64,000 bases of DNA from Clostridium tertium (GCF_017873245.1 NZ_JAGGJY010000007.1:1-64000); one strand, 5' to 3'; shown: positions 26,892 through 36,367, counted from the stretch's first letter. Notes: a model not told the origin generated them from the sequence alone. Numbers and translations: made by a program.

Positions 26892-27989
26892 TTAAACATT
26901 AAATCTAAAGTTTACTACATCTCCATCTTTCATAACATATTCTTTACCTTCTAATCTATAAAGTCCCTTTTCCTTAGCTGCTGCTTCTGAACCACATTCT
27001 ACTAAATCATTATATGAAACTATTTCTGCTCTAATAAATCCTCTTTCTATATCTGAATGTATCTTACCAGCTGCTTGTGGAGCTTTTGTTCCTTCTTTTA
27101 TAGTCCAAGCTCTTACTTCTTGAACTCCTGCTGTTAAATAGCTTATTAAACCTAATAATTTATAACTAGCTCTTATAAGCTTATCTAATCCTGATTCTGT
27201 TAAGCCATATTCACTTAACATTTCTTGTTTTTCTTCATCTTCTAAACCTGATAGTTCTTCTTCTAGTTTTGCACAAACAACAACAACTTCAGAGTTTTCA
27301 CTTTCTGCATGTGCTCTTACTTTTTGAACATACTCATTATTTGTATTCCCTTCCATCATATCATCTTCTGATATATTACATGCATAAAGAACTGGTTTTG
27401 AAGTTATTAAGAATAATCCTTTTATTAACTCTTCTTCCTCTTCTGTTACTTCTAATGTTCTTATAGGTAAGTTTTTTTCTAAGTGAGTTTTAACCTTTTC
27501 CATTAAAGCATATTCTTCCTTAGCCTTTTTATCTCCAGATCTAACTTGCTTAATTGATCTTTCCATTCTTCTTTCTAGGACTTCTAAATCAGCAAATATA
27601 AGTTCTAAATTTATAGTTTCTATATCTCTAATTGGATCAACTGAACCTTCAACGTGTACAACATTTCCATCATCAAAACATCTTACAACATGAACTATTG
27701 CAGAAACTTCTCTTATATGAGATAAAAACTTATTTCCTAACCCTTCACCTTTAGAAGCACCTTTAACAAGCCCTGCTATATCATAAAATTCAACTGCAGT
27801 ATAAACTTTCTTCTTAGTGTTATACATTTTTTCTAAAACATCTAATCTTTTATCTGGTACACTAACTACTCCAACATTTGGTTCTATAGTACAAAAAGGA
27901 TAGTTTGCTGACTCTGCTCCAGCTTTTGTAATTGCATTAAATAAAGTACTTTTACCTACGTTTGGTAAACCAACTATTCCTAAATTCAT
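26892..27989 (-). CDS. ychF: YchF/Ola1-family nucleotide-binding GTPase/ATPase
   Basis: The 365-aa protein is a P-loop TRAFAC protein of the OBG branch, which prefers ATP and binds ribosomes. It shows the P-loop GLPNVGKSTLFNA (residues about 6-18), the switch-I FCTIEPN, DIAGLVKGASKGEGLGN and a C-terminal TGS-like domain with TAGVQEVRAWTIKEGTKAP and the ending EYVMKDGDVVNFRFNV. A NxxE-type specificity motif (CNISEDD) replaces the usual NKxD, as expected in this family. It has its own promoter and terminator. Confidence 0.95.
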   Translation of the reverse strand: MNLGIVGLPNVGKSTLFNAITKAGAESANYPFCTIEPNVGVVSVPDKRLDVLEKMYNTKKKVYTAVEFYDIAGLVKGASKGEGLGNKFLSHIREVSAIVHVVRCFDDGNVVHVEGSVDPIRDIETINLELIFADLEVLERRMERSIKQVRSGDKKAKEEYALMEKVKTHLEKNLPIRTLEVTEEEEELIKGLFLITSKPVLYACNISEDDMMEGNTNNEYVQKVRAHAESENSEVVVVCAKLEEELSGLEDEEKQEMLSEYGLTESGLDKLIRASYKLLGLISYLTAGVQEVRAWTIKEGTKAPQAAGKIHSDIERGFIRAEIVSYNDLVECGSEAAAKEKGLYRLEGKEYVMKDGDVVNFRFNV

Positions 27990-28512
27990 CTATGTACATT
28001 CCTTTCTTCTCTTAAATCATATCCTTAAAATTATACTCTACAATATTAATTATTTCAATATATATAAGTTATAATGAAAATTTATAAGTAATGAAAAAAT
28101 ATAAATAATTGCTAGCATTATATAAGTTATAAAGAATTTTAATAATAAAAGAATTAATAATTAAAAAATTAAAGAGTAAAAACTCAAGGAATTTTTGAAT
28201 TAGATATGAGTTTCATAAATTTAATTTTGAGTTTTATTTATCAAAACATCATTACTTTTTCAATTTTTATTCTTTTACCTTTTCATTAAATATTATTTTA
28301 TAGACAAGATTTCATATTCTAAAATAATGTTACTTATATATATTATTAACTAAAACATATATAATCGGCAATTAATAGCATTTATACATTGTATTTCTAT
28401 GTGTAAAAGAATTTTTTTAGATAAAAATAAACTTATATAAGTTGTAGTTAAAAATTCTATTTTTTAAGCAACTTATAAAAATAGATATTATTTATAAAAA
28501 GGTGGTGAACTA
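27990..28512. other. 523-bp AT-rich intergenic region between ychF and pdaA
   Basis: The region contains the ychF promoter at the left end. A nine-bp inverted repeat (AAAACTCAA at 28179-28187 with TTGAGTTTT at 28227-28235) and a 14-bp perfect palindrome AACTTATATAAGTT (28430-28443) upstream of pdaA are the only other structures seen. No ORF with a ribosome binding site was found. The palindrome could be an operator for pdaA or just AT-rich coincidence. Confidence 0.5.
28030..28058 (-). promoter_or_regulatory. Sigma-A-type promoter for ychF
   Basis: TTGAAA (28053-28058), a 17-base spacer and a perfect TATAAT (28030-28035) lie about 40 bases before the ychF ATG. Confidence 0.8.
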
Positions 28513-29295
28513 ATGAAAAAAGTAAATATTTTTGCTACTTTTCTACTATCTTTAATTATTATCTTTACTTTTTCTTTTATACCTACAAATGCTCTAGCAT
28601 CTGATGATTTAGAGCTAAATTGGTATTTTGTAAATAGAGAAAAAGGTAAAACTCCAGAACCTCCAAAAGAATCTGCTGACTTCTTTAGTGACTTTGGAGC
28701 CTATTATGTAGGTGATACAAACTCTAAAGTATTATATTTAACTTTTGATGAGGGTTATGAAAATGGTAATACCCCTAAAATTTTAGATATTTTAAAAGAT
28801 GAACAAGTTCCTGCTGCATTTTTTGTAGTTAAGCCTTATATAAAGGAACAACCTGAAATAGTTAAAAGAATGGTAGATGAAGGACATTTAGTTTGTAATC
28901 ATACATCTCATCATCCATCAATGGCTAGTATTCTAGATACTGAAAAATTTAAAAAAGAATTTACTGAAGTAGAAGAAGAATTTAAAGCATTAACATCACA
29001 AGATATGCCTAAATTTTTTAGACCTCCAATGGGGAAATATTCTAAAAATTCTTTAAAGAAAACTCAAGATTTAGAATATAAAACAATTTTTTGGAGCTTT
29101 GCGTATAAGGATTGGCTTGTTGATAATCAACCTGAAGAATCGGCTGCAATAAAAAAGATAGTAAATGGAGCTCATCCAGGCTCTATAATGTTGTTACATG
29201 CAGTATCTGATACAAATACAAAGATATTAAAAACTGTAATTCAAGAACTTAAAGCTCAAGGTTATGAATTTAAATCTTTAAATGAATTACCTTAA
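28513..29295 (+). CDS. pdaA: Polysaccharide deacetylase PdaA (muramic delta-lactam, spore cortex)
   Basis: PdaA removes the N-acetyl group from muramic acid, needed for muramic-delta-lactam in spore cortex and hence for germination. The 260-aa protein has a Sec signal peptide (hydrophobic core about residues 7-24, cleavage near ALA-S) and a NodB domain with TFDEGYENGNTP (metal-binding Asp), HTSHHPSM (motif 2) and FRPPMGKYS (motif 3). The WSFAYKDWL and MLLHAVSDTN segments are typical of PdaA. The GGTGGTG site precedes the ATG. It is monocistronic. Confidence 0.92.
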   Translation: MKKVNIFATFLLSLIIIFTFSFIPTNALASDDLELNWYFVNREKGKTPEPPKESADFFSDFGAYYVGDTNSKVLYLTFDEGYENGNTPKILDILKDEQVPAAFFVVKPYIKEQPEIVKRMVDEGHLVCNHTSHHPSMASILDTEKFKKEFTEVEEEFKALTSQDMPKFFRPPMGKYSKNSLKKTQDLEYKTIFWSFAYKDWLVDNQPEESAAIKKIVNGAHPGSIMLLHAVSDTNTKILKTVIQELKAQGYEFKSLNELP

Positions 29296-29329
29296 AAAAA
29301 TATAGTCTCTTTTGAGACTATATTTTTTT
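29294..29329 (+). terminator. Bidirectional terminator between pdaA and the cyclodeaminase-like gene
   Basis: A 16-bp perfect stem (29294-29309 with 29314-29329) with a TTTT loop, flanked by A- and T-runs. The right arm includes the last codons and stop of the converging gene at 29318. Confidence 0.9.
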
Positions 29330-29971
29330 AGGATATATTATATTTTCAACTTCATTCATTAAATTACATTTTTTCACATAAGAAATATTAAGGATACTCT
29401 TACATTTATTTTCTATTTCTTCACAAAATTCTTCTTCCTTTAAAAAGTTCAAATTAACTTTTACATTAATTATTGAACTTTCTATTGCTGAGTGTAATAA
29501 AACAGTTGCAACACCAGCATCAGAAATCAAATTTTTATTACCATGTTTAATTGCAAATTCAATATTATCATAAAACTTAATACACTCTTCTGCTAATAAT
29601 AACGGTGTTTTCATTGCTTTCATGGTGTTTTCTTTAATTTTTTCTTTCCTTATTATATTTTCCTCTTCATTATTCTTAGGTAATTTATAGCTATCCATTA
29701 AACTTAAAAAATCATCTCTATCTTGTTCCATGAAATTTTGAGCTTTCTTAATAAACTCTTTAGCTTCTTCTTGTAGTTTAACCATCTTATTTTTTTCATT
29801 GTCACTTAATTTTTCAAAAACCTTTTTACCTATTGTTAATGAATAAACCATAGAGTTTAAACTACTAGATAACGCCGCTACTAATGCAGCAGTACTTCCA
29901 CCTCCTGGAGAAGGCGCATCTGAAGATAATTCTAATATAAATTTATCTACAGTATAATCTTTAAACAACAT
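29318..29971 (-). CDS. Cyclodeaminase/cyclohydrolase family protein (FtcD C-terminal-like)
   Basis: The 217-aa all-helical protein carries the family signature APSPGGGSTAALVAALSSSL near residue 19 and a second conserved region with ISDAGVATVLLHSAIESS near residue 150. Related proteins are formimidoyl-THF cyclodeaminase and methenyl-THF cyclohydrolase (FchA), so a role in one-carbon folate metabolism is likely. Substrate cannot be chosen without genetic context: neighbours are glycosyltransferases, not histidine or purine genes. Overlaps nothing upstream but lies two bases from the first GT. Confidence 0.8.
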   Translation of the reverse strand: MLFKDYTVDKFILELSSDAPSPGGGSTAALVAALSSSLNSMVYSLTIGKKVFEKLSDNEKNKMVKLQEEAKEFIKKAQNFMEQDRDDFLSLMDSYKLPKNNEEENIIRKEKIKENTMKAMKTPLLLAEECIKFYDNIEFAIKHGNKNLISDAGVATVLLHSAIESSIINVKVNLNFLKEEEFCEEIENKCKSILNISYVKKCNLMNEVENIIYPKKI

Positions 29972-29973
29972 AA

Positions 29974-31122
29974 TTAACTTCTCCTATCTAATACTAAATT
30001 ATAAATTTCTAGTATTTCATTTGTTATTTTTTCTTTAGAGAATTTTTCTATACAGTCTATTCTTATATCTTCTGCATTATAAGAATTACTATTTTCCATT
30101 ATATATTTCATTGCATTCCCTAATTCATCAACATCGTCAACTTTAACAATCAATCCATTTTTAGAATTTATAATATCTTCAGCACCACCATTATAAGTTC
30201 CTATTATTGGTTTGCCTGATGCTAAAGCTTCAATATAAACAACTCCAAATGTTTCGTATCTTGAGGCTAATACAAAAGAATCACATATACTCATATAATG
30301 CGAAACTTCTTTCCTAGACAGAGCGCCCAAAAATTCTACTTGATTTTTTATTTCCAACTCTTCGCATAGTTTAATTAAAAAATCCTTTTGACTTCCATCT
30401 CCACCTATTAGAAGTTTAGAATCAGTTTCCTTTAGGTATTTAGCATATGATCTTATAAGAGTATCCATCCCTTTTTCACCTTCCAAAAATGCTAAAGATA
30501 AGAAAGTGAAATTTTTATTTTTATTTTTACTTATATAGAAATTTTCTATAGGTATTAAGTTATGTATAACCTTTATATCTTTCCTTCCACAAAATTTTGA
30601 TATTTCTTTCTTTAGCCCATTACCAACAGCTATTAATTCATCTGCTTCTAAATAAGATTCTTTTATTAAAGGTTTATAACTTTCTTTTATATATATTGCT
30701 TTCTCCAAAGAAGAATGTTCGGTTATTATTAATGGTATATTATACTTTTTTGAAATATAATTAGCACTTATTCCTGCCCAAAATGAAGATTGGCAATGTA
30801 TTAAATCTACTTTACCTTCTTTTTTCACTACTTCCTTATATAACTTCTCTAATCTCCTATTAAATACTTTAAACATCATAGGATTCTTAGGAAGATAATT
30901 AAAATTTTTATATCTATATGTTTTTAAGCCTTCTTCAACACTATAATTTAACCCTATTTTTTCTTTTACCTTAAAAGCTAATGTTAATGGCCAAATCTCA
31001 TTATAAGCAATAGTAATTTTTATTCCACGTTCCTTAAGTGCTATCGCTTGTTCTTTAAAAAAGCTTCCATGCACGGGGTTTCTTTTATTATGATACCACG
31101 ACGGTATAAACATAACATGCAT
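29974..31122 (-). CDS. GT4-family glycosyltransferase
   Basis: The 382-aa protein has a GT-B fold: N-terminal acceptor domain and C-terminal UDP-sugar-binding domain with FLSLAFLEGEKGMDTLIRS, LLIGGDGSQKDFL and the catalytic E-x7-E-type motif SRYETFGVVYIEALASG near residue 280. No transmembrane segment. It is the last of four consecutive glycan genes. The acceptor and sugar are unknown; it probably extends an undecaprenyl-linked glycan in the cytoplasm. Confidence 0.85.
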   Translation of the reverse strand: MHVMFIPSWYHNKRNPVHGSFFKEQAIALKERGIKITIAYNEIWPLTLAFKVKEKIGLNYSVEEGLKTYRYKNFNYLPKNPMMFKVFNRRLEKLYKEVVKKEGKVDLIHCQSSFWAGISANYISKKYNIPLIITEHSSLEKAIYIKESYKPLIKESYLEADELIAVGNGLKKEISKFCGRKDIKVIHNLIPIENFYISKNKNKNFTFLSLAFLEGEKGMDTLIRSYAKYLKETDSKLLIGGDGSQKDFLIKLCEELEIKNQVEFLGALSRKEVSHYMSICDSFVLASRYETFGVVYIEALASGKPIIGTYNGGAEDIINSKNGLIVKVDDVDELGNAMKYIMENSNSYNAEDIRIDCIEKFSKEKITNEILEIYNLVLDRRS

Positions 31123-31124
31123 AA

Positions 31125-32405
31125 CTACTCCCCCTTCAAAATGGAATTTAATCTTTTAGATATATTTTCCCACTCATACTCTTTAATTGGATTTGATTTG
31201 CTTCCCATTAAAATCTTTTGTGATAATTCAGAAATACTTTTATAAATCTCTTGTTCATTATTTAAAGCTATACTACACTTATCTAAATTATTTACTACAT
31301 CAGTTATAGGATCATTTTTATCACCTAAAACAACTAGAACATATCCATTACAGCCAAAGTAATCATATATTTTAGCTGGTATTTGCTTTGAATTTTTATT
31401 GCCAAAAAGCAATAATATATCAGCATTAACCATATATGCTAGTGCTTCTCTATAAGGTATTCTATTTGATACTTTCACATTACTTATACTTGATAATTCA
31501 TTTTTAATATTTTCATCGTCTATATTTCCAAAGAAAAGTATATTTAAACTTTCATATAGCTTATTATTTTCCACTTTAAGTTTATTTATAACTTTAATAA
31601 ATGGTCTAACATCCCTAAGCTTTGAAAAGATTTCTCCAGTATAAACTATATTTATCTTCTTCTTATCAATTAATTTTGGATTTTCCTTTTCTTTTATATC
31701 TGAATATATTTTTTCATCATAGCCTCTTGTTATAATGTAAGTATCTTCTTTTTTTATGTTATAGGTTTCTATATAATCATCCCTATTAGCATTTGTAACA
31801 AAAATATATTTATCAGCTAAAGAAATTATATTTCTTTCATAATTTTCCTCAAAATTTCTTCTTATTGAACCAGATCCTTCTCTAGTAGAATCTTTAAGCC
31901 AAGGATCACTCCAATATGTTATCCATTTAAGACTAGGAAATTTCTTCTTAATTTTATATGCACATATATGACTAGATGGAGGTTCATGCATAGAAAACAT
32001 AACATCAAATCTTTCTTTTTTCATAAGCTCAATGCCATATTTACTTGCTCGAAAAGCCCAATATAAATACATATCTGGCACTGCAAGTATCTTTTTCACC
32101 TTTCTTAAAGCACCTTTAACTTTAATATTTCCTAAACTAGCATTAACAACTGCTGTTTCTTGAGTTTTTCTTGGCATTATTGCTTCAAATAACTTTCCAC
32201 CTGAAATTATATGTAATTTAATTCTCTTATCTAACATATTAAATATATGTTCATCATAATAAATTGAATTTGAAGGAAAGTTTACAGTTAATAAATGAAT
32301 AGTATTCTCTTTAATTTTTGCTAAATTATTTAAATATTGAAGAGTTTCAATCGATGCTGAGTTGTTAATTAATGGTGAATAACATGCAATAAATAATATT
32401 TTCAT
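31125..32405 (-). CDS. Glycosyltransferase, GT4-like
   Basis: The 426-aa protein begins MKILFIACYSPLINNSASIE, has a conserved SMHEPPSSHICAYKIKKKFP segment and a C-terminal domain with INIVYTGEIFSKLRDVRPFI followed by ADILLLFGNKNSKQIPAKIYDYFGC, matching GT4/GT1 donor-binding folds with the nucleotide-binding Lys/Glu area. It follows the flippase gene. A weakly spaced AGGAGG lies 14 bases before the ATG, so translation could be inefficient. Substrate unknown. Confidence 0.72.
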   Translation of the reverse strand: MKILFIACYSPLINNSASIETLQYLNNLAKIKENTIHLLTVNFPSNSIYYDEHIFNMLDKRIKLHIISGGKLFEAIMPRKTQETAVVNASLGNIKVKGALRKVKKILAVPDMYLYWAFRASKYGIELMKKERFDVMFSMHEPPSSHICAYKIKKKFPSLKWITYWSDPWLKDSTREGSGSIRRNFEENYERNIISLADKYIFVTNANRDDYIETYNIKKEDTYIITRGYDEKIYSDIKEKENPKLIDKKKINIVYTGEIFSKLRDVRPFIKVINKLKVENNKLYESLNILFFGNIDDENIKNELSSISNVKVSNRIPYREALAYMVNADILLLFGNKNSKQIPAKIYDYFGCNGYVLVVLGDKNDPITDVVNNLDKCSIALNNEQEIYKSISELSQKILMGSKSNPIKEYEWENISKRLNSILKGE

Positions 32406-32414
32406 TTTATTAAT

Positions 32415-33947
32415 TTAAACCTCCTTCTTAACTTTTCCTTTTATCATATTTAAAGCCTCATCAAATTCTTCTATTTTTAAAATTTTACACATAATCATAA
32501 ATAATATTGCTCCAAAGCTTCCGTCAATTAAAATAATAATAAAAGGACTTTCTATTCCTAATAAATTATTTACAAAATAAAGAATTAAAATCATTAATGA
32601 TGAGCTTAGTATAACTTTGCTAATCTTTATAATAACTTCTTTTACATTAAAGTTTCCAACTAACTTTCTAGTTGAATTTAATAATAATAAAGCTATTACT
32701 AAAGATGATACAGATGTAGCTATCGCTATCCCCAGCACCCCTATGTATTTAGATAAAATTATACTTAAAAGTATATTTATAACAACACCTATTATTCCAT
32801 TAATGGTAGTAAGTTTTGTTTTTTTCATTGAAAATAATGAAGAATTTAAAATATCTCTTATTCCTGCAAAAGGTAGTTGCAAGGAATATCCAAGCAATGC
32901 CATAGAAGTTAAAATAACAGCACTTGAATCAAATTTTCCTCTTTCATAAAATACTGCAACTATTTCTTTACTTAAAAATAGCATTCCAAAAGTTATAGGA
33001 ATTAAAAATAAGCATATTATTACTATTGATTTAGTTAAATATTTTATAAATCCAGTATTATCTCCAGCATTCAATCTATTTGCCATTAAAGGATAAACTA
33101 CTGATACTATTGATGTTGTTATTGCTGTATTTGCAAATGTAACTATTCTTTGAGAGTATTCTAATGAGGCCATTGCACCTGTAGTTAATCCTGATGCCAA
33201 GCTTTTATCTACTAACATATTAATTGAATTTGCTCCAGCTCCAACTATAACTGGAAGTATTAAAATCATCATATTTCTAAGCTTTTCATCTTTCAAATCT
33301 ATATATAACTTTAATTTATAACCTTGCTTATATAAAGATGGGATTTGAACTAATACTCTTAATAAATTTCCTAATATATTTGCAATAGTTAATCCTATAA
33401 TACTTACCTCTCCAAAAAAAGCTAAATAAACTATTATTGGAAGATTAAAAAACAATCCTAATATTGATGGGACAATAAAATCTTCACACACTTGTAGTAT
33501 TGATAAAAAACAAGCATTAACACATAATAAAACTATATTTATTAAAGTTATTCTAGTTAAAAATATAGTTAGCTCAATTTGCTCTATAGTGAACTTAGGC
33601 ACAAAAATATTAACTATTTCCTTTGTAAATATTAATCCTAAGATAATTATAAATATTGATAATATACTTAAAATAGTAATAACATTATTTGAAAACTTAA
33701 ACATCTCTTCTTTACTTTTATTATGTTTAATTTCACTTAACATTGGTATAAAGGTAGTTGATATTGCAAGCCCAACTATCATAAATACCGACTCAGGTAT
33801 TGCAACTGAAGCAACATATATGTCATAAGAACCTTCTACCCCAAAGTGATATGCTGCTAACATATCCCTACCAAAACCTATTATTCTACTTAATAAAGTC
33901 ATAGCCATTACTATAAAAGTTGCTTTAAAAATCTTATTTTTACTCAT
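32415..33947 (-). CDS. MurJ/MviN-type lipid-linked oligosaccharide flippase
   Basis: The 510-aa protein has about 14 membrane segments and the MurJ-type N-terminus with KATFIVMAMTLLSRIIGFGRDM and the conserved AYHFGVEGSYDIYV followed by PESVF. MurJ flips lipid II; in glycan loci the same fold flips other lipid-linked polymers. Placement between two glycosyltransferases and a TagA/WecG transferase suggests it moves a surface-polymer intermediate, but it could also be the organism's lipid II flippase. No other MurJ is visible in the window. It overlaps the upstream gene by eight bases. Confidence 0.86.
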   Translation of the reverse strand: MSKNKIFKATFIVMAMTLLSRIIGFGRDMLAAYHFGVEGSYDIYVASVAIPESVFMIVGLAISTTFIPMLSEIKHNKSKEEMFKFSNNVITILSILSIFIIILGLIFTKEIVNIFVPKFTIEQIELTIFLTRITLINIVLLCVNACFLSILQVCEDFIVPSILGLFFNLPIIVYLAFFGEVSIIGLTIANILGNLLRVLVQIPSLYKQGYKLKLYIDLKDEKLRNMMILILPVIVGAGANSINMLVDKSLASGLTTGAMASLEYSQRIVTFANTAITTSIVSVVYPLMANRLNAGDNTGFIKYLTKSIVIICLFLIPITFGMLFLSKEIVAVFYERGKFDSSAVILTSMALLGYSLQLPFAGIRDILNSSLFSMKKTKLTTINGIIGVVINILLSIILSKYIGVLGIAIATSVSSLVIALLLLNSTRKLVGNFNVKEVIIKISKVILSSSLMILILYFVNNLLGIESPFIIILIDGSFGAILFMIMCKILKIEEFDEALNMIKGKVKKEV

Positions 33948-34674
33948 ACTTCACCTTTTTATTTTTAGCAACAAGCAATAAAAACTTAGGAATACTTCCA
34001 AGTCTCTTTATCCTCCATGGCTCCTTTGAAACCCTATAGAGCCACTCTAATCCAAGTTTTATCATCCACTTAGGTGCTCTATTAACCTTTTCTGCAATCA
34101 CATCAAAGCTTCCGCCAACTCCCATAAAGATTTTACATGGTAACTCTTCCATATATCTTACTATAAACTCTTCTTGTCTTGGACATCCCATAGCTACAAA
34201 AATCGCATATGGTTCTTTTTCTTTTATATCATTTAATATTTCATTTACTTTATCTATATCAAAAAAACCATTCCTATATCCAACAATGTTTATATTTGGA
34301 TACTTAACCATTAAATTTGCAACACAAGCATTAAGATTTTCATCACTTGTTCCTAATAAATATATCCCTTTATTCTCCTTTGAACACTTTTTTATTATTC
34401 TTTTCATTAAATCTATTCCTGCTATTTTTTCTTCAACAGGAGTCTTTAAGTATTTAGCTGCAATTTGAAGGCCCACACCATCTGGTATTATAAATGCTTT
34501 ATCACTTTTAAAGTTTTCTAATAATTCCTTATTATAAAGTCCTGTGTATAGCACTTCTGGATTTCCTGATATTATATGAACCTTATCAAGCTTATCAATA
34601 TATTTTAAAGCATCTAGTAATTTATTTTTATATACTTTATATCCTAATACATTAATAAAATCATTATCTTTCAT
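33940..34674 (-). CDS. WecG/TagA/CpsF-family glycosyltransferase (GT26)
   Basis: The 244-aa protein shows the GT26 signature DGVGLQIAAKYL near residue 67, VAMGCPRQEEFIVRYM near residue 155 and GVGGSFDVIAEKVNRAPKW near residue 182, ending in a basic GLEWLYRVSKEPWRIKRL that associates with the membrane. Members add ManNAc(A) to undecaprenyl-PP-GlcNAc, the first step of wall teichoic acid or enterobacterial common antigen linkage. It is the first gene of the glycan run. Confidence 0.88.
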   Translation of the reverse strand: MKDNDFINVLGYKVYKNKLLDALKYIDKLDKVHIISGNPEVLYTGLYNKELLENFKSDKAFIIPDGVGLQIAAKYLKTPVEEKIAGIDLMKRIIKKCSKENKGIYLLGTSDENLNACVANLMVKYPNINIVGYRNGFFDIDKVNEILNDIKEKEPYAIFVAMGCPRQEEFIVRYMEELPCKIFMGVGGSFDVIAEKVNRAPKWMIKLGLEWLYRVSKEPWRIKRLGSIPKFLLLVAKNKKVKYE

Positions 34675-34749
34675 CTTTTCTCCTTAATAATACATAAGTA
34701 AAATTATTCATAATTATAATACCATATTTATCTAACTTACTAAAGTTAA

Positions 34750-34935
34750 AAATTGCGAAGCAATTTATTAGTGAAAAGTTAGGAGTGAAAGAGTGAAAAG
34801 CTTAGGATATTTTGCTACGCAAAATTTAATCTATAAGTGCAAAACACCTTTTATTCAAAAAAATCCTGTAAGGATTTTCTCCTTAACTTTTTCCCTATTA
34901 ACTATTTCACTCTTCACTATTTTGCTTCGCAAAAT
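34750..34935. repeat. MITE-like palindromic intergenic repeat
   Basis: The 186-bp element is bounded by imperfect inverted repeats: AAATTGCGAAGCAATTT (34750-34766) on the left and ATTTTGCTTCGCAAAAT (34919-34935) on the right, each itself a 17-bp palindrome. A third palindrome, ATTTTGCTACGCAAAAT, lies at 34809-34825. Inside are GTGAAAAG/GTTAGGAGTG-like tracts on the left mirrored by CTTTTTCCC/ATTTCACTCTTCAC tracts on the right, plus a hairpin AAAATCCT-GTA-AGGATTTT. It contains no ORF and ends four bases past the TPR gene stop. Its resemblance to clostridial small repeats is inference. Confidence 0.6.
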
Positions 34936-34939
34936 ATAA

Positions 34940-36028
34940 CTATTTGTTTAACATCTTTTCTAAGTCTTTTACAATTTCATCTTCTGGATCTAATTTTTTA
35001 GCTATATCAAGATGCAATTTAGCTTCTTCTAAATTATTTAAATTTATATAGCACATAACAATATTTGTACATATTTCTACTTCTTTTGTAACTTCAAAAG
35101 CCTTCTTAAAGTATTTAATTGCACTTTCAAAGTCATTTATACACGCATAGTTTATTCCAAGCTCTACAACTACTTCATATATTCCACTTTCTCTTCCTAA
35201 ACTTTCATTTAAATAATAAATAGCTTTTTCATAATTTTCAAGTTTTCTATAAGCAACACCTAAATAATAATAAACCAATGGATTATTTTCAAATTTTTCT
35301 AGTAATTCAAGTAATAATTTTACTGTTTTAACTGGATCGTCTTTTAAATGTTCTATTGCAATTTCATAATTTGATATATTAGTTATATCATCAATTAATA
35401 TACTTACCTCTTCTGTTTTTTTACCACCATTATTTAAATACTCATTAATTGCAACATTTGCTCCTTTAAAGTCCCCATCATCTTTTAATATCAAAGTCTT
35501 ATAAAGATATGCTTCCGGGACTTTTAAAGAATTTTCTTCACAATATTCTATATCTTGCAATAAAATATCTTTAAAAGCACTATCCTTTTCTCTTAAATTT
35601 TCACCAACTAATAAAAGTTTTTTCATAACATCCATATCTTTTGAATATCTATAAAATCCTTTTAAAAGTAAATAAGCATCTATTAATTTCTCATCATTTA
35701 TTTTTTTAGAAATTATACTTTTTATACAATTTTCTGTATCCTTAATATATGTTAATATAGTTTCATAATCTTCATTAAATCTTAAATTTTCATCTGCTCC
35801 TATTGCAAAAAACATTCCTTCTATAAAATAATATATAGGTAAATTTTTAATTTTAACTTCATTATTAACATTTGATGTTATATATTCTGGAGAAATAGGT
35901 AAATATAAATCTTTATTTTTAAAATCTACATAAGTAGGAATATGTACACTTTCTTTAAACCCCTCTTTATCCATTTCTAAAAATAATAACTTACCTAACT
36001 TTTCTTTAAATGCTGCATTATAATCCAA
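34940..36028 (-). CDS. TPR-repeat protein, TTG start
   Basis: The start is assigned to TTG (36026-36028), eight bases after AAGGAGG, giving 362 aa; the promoter -35 element lies inside the longer ATG frame, which excludes it. The C-terminal half contains tetratricopeptide repeats such as NPLVYYYLGVAYRKLENYEK and NYACINDFESAIKYFKKAFE, followed by MCYINLNNLEEAKLHLDIAK. No signal peptide or membrane segment. TPRs mediate protein binding; partner unknown. It is monocistronic. Confidence 0.8.
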   Translation of the reverse strand: MDYNAAFKEKLGKLLFLEMDKEGFKESVHIPTYVDFKNKDLYLPISPEYITSNVNNEVKIKNLPIYYFIEGMFFAIGADENLRFNEDYETILTYIKDTENCIKSIISKKINDEKLIDAYLLLKGFYRYSKDMDVMKKLLLVGENLREKDSAFKDILLQDIEYCEENSLKVPEAYLYKTLILKDDGDFKGANVAINEYLNNGGKKTEEVSILIDDITNISNYEIAIEHLKDDPVKTVKLLLELLEKFENNPLVYYYLGVAYRKLENYEKAIYYLNESLGRESGIYEVVVELGINYACINDFESAIKYFKKAFEVTKEVEICTNIVMCYINLNNLEEAKLHLDIAKKLDPEDEIVKDLEKMLNK

Positions 36029-36062
36029 TACAGATACCTCCTTAAAAATAGCTTTATTATAA

Positions 36063-36091
36063 ATAATACTATATATTTTTAAAGCTTTCAA
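36063..36091 (-). promoter_or_regulatory. Sigma-A-type promoter for the TPR gene
   Basis: TTGAAA (36086-36091), 17-base spacer and TATTAT (36063-36068) lie about 35 bases before the TTG start. The position supports the shorter protein. Confidence 0.7.
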
Positions 36092-36299
36092 ATAAGAAAG
36101 TTAATATCCAAAGTTTACTTACAGTAACTTGAAGTAATTTGATAAGTTTTTATTACACAGCTTTTTATTCATTCCAAATTAATGACTACGTACCCTTTAA
36201 TAAAACTAGCCATTTTTAAACAAATATACTTATAATTTAAACTTGAAATTTTATATAAAGCACTTTCATATTTTATAAGTTTTAAGGTTATACTTTATT

Positions 36300-36338
36300 A
36301 TATAAAATAAGGTAAGCTATTAACATAATAACTTACCC
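36300..36338 (-). terminator. Terminator after phosphoglucomutase
   Basis: A 12-bp stem with one wobble (36311-36322 with 36326-36337), three-base loop, followed on the minus strand by TTATTTTATA. It lies about 30 bases past the stop. Confidence 0.75.
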
Positions 36339-36367
36339 TACTATCATAACTATATAACTTTTTATAT

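Larger units (their letters stand above)
36029..36367. other. Intergenic region between phosphoglucomutase and the TPR gene
   Basis: The 339-bp gap holds the ribosome binding site and promoter of the TPR gene on the right of its start and the phosphoglucomutase terminator at the far end. No gene or further structured element was seen between about 36100 and 36295. Confidence 0.6.
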
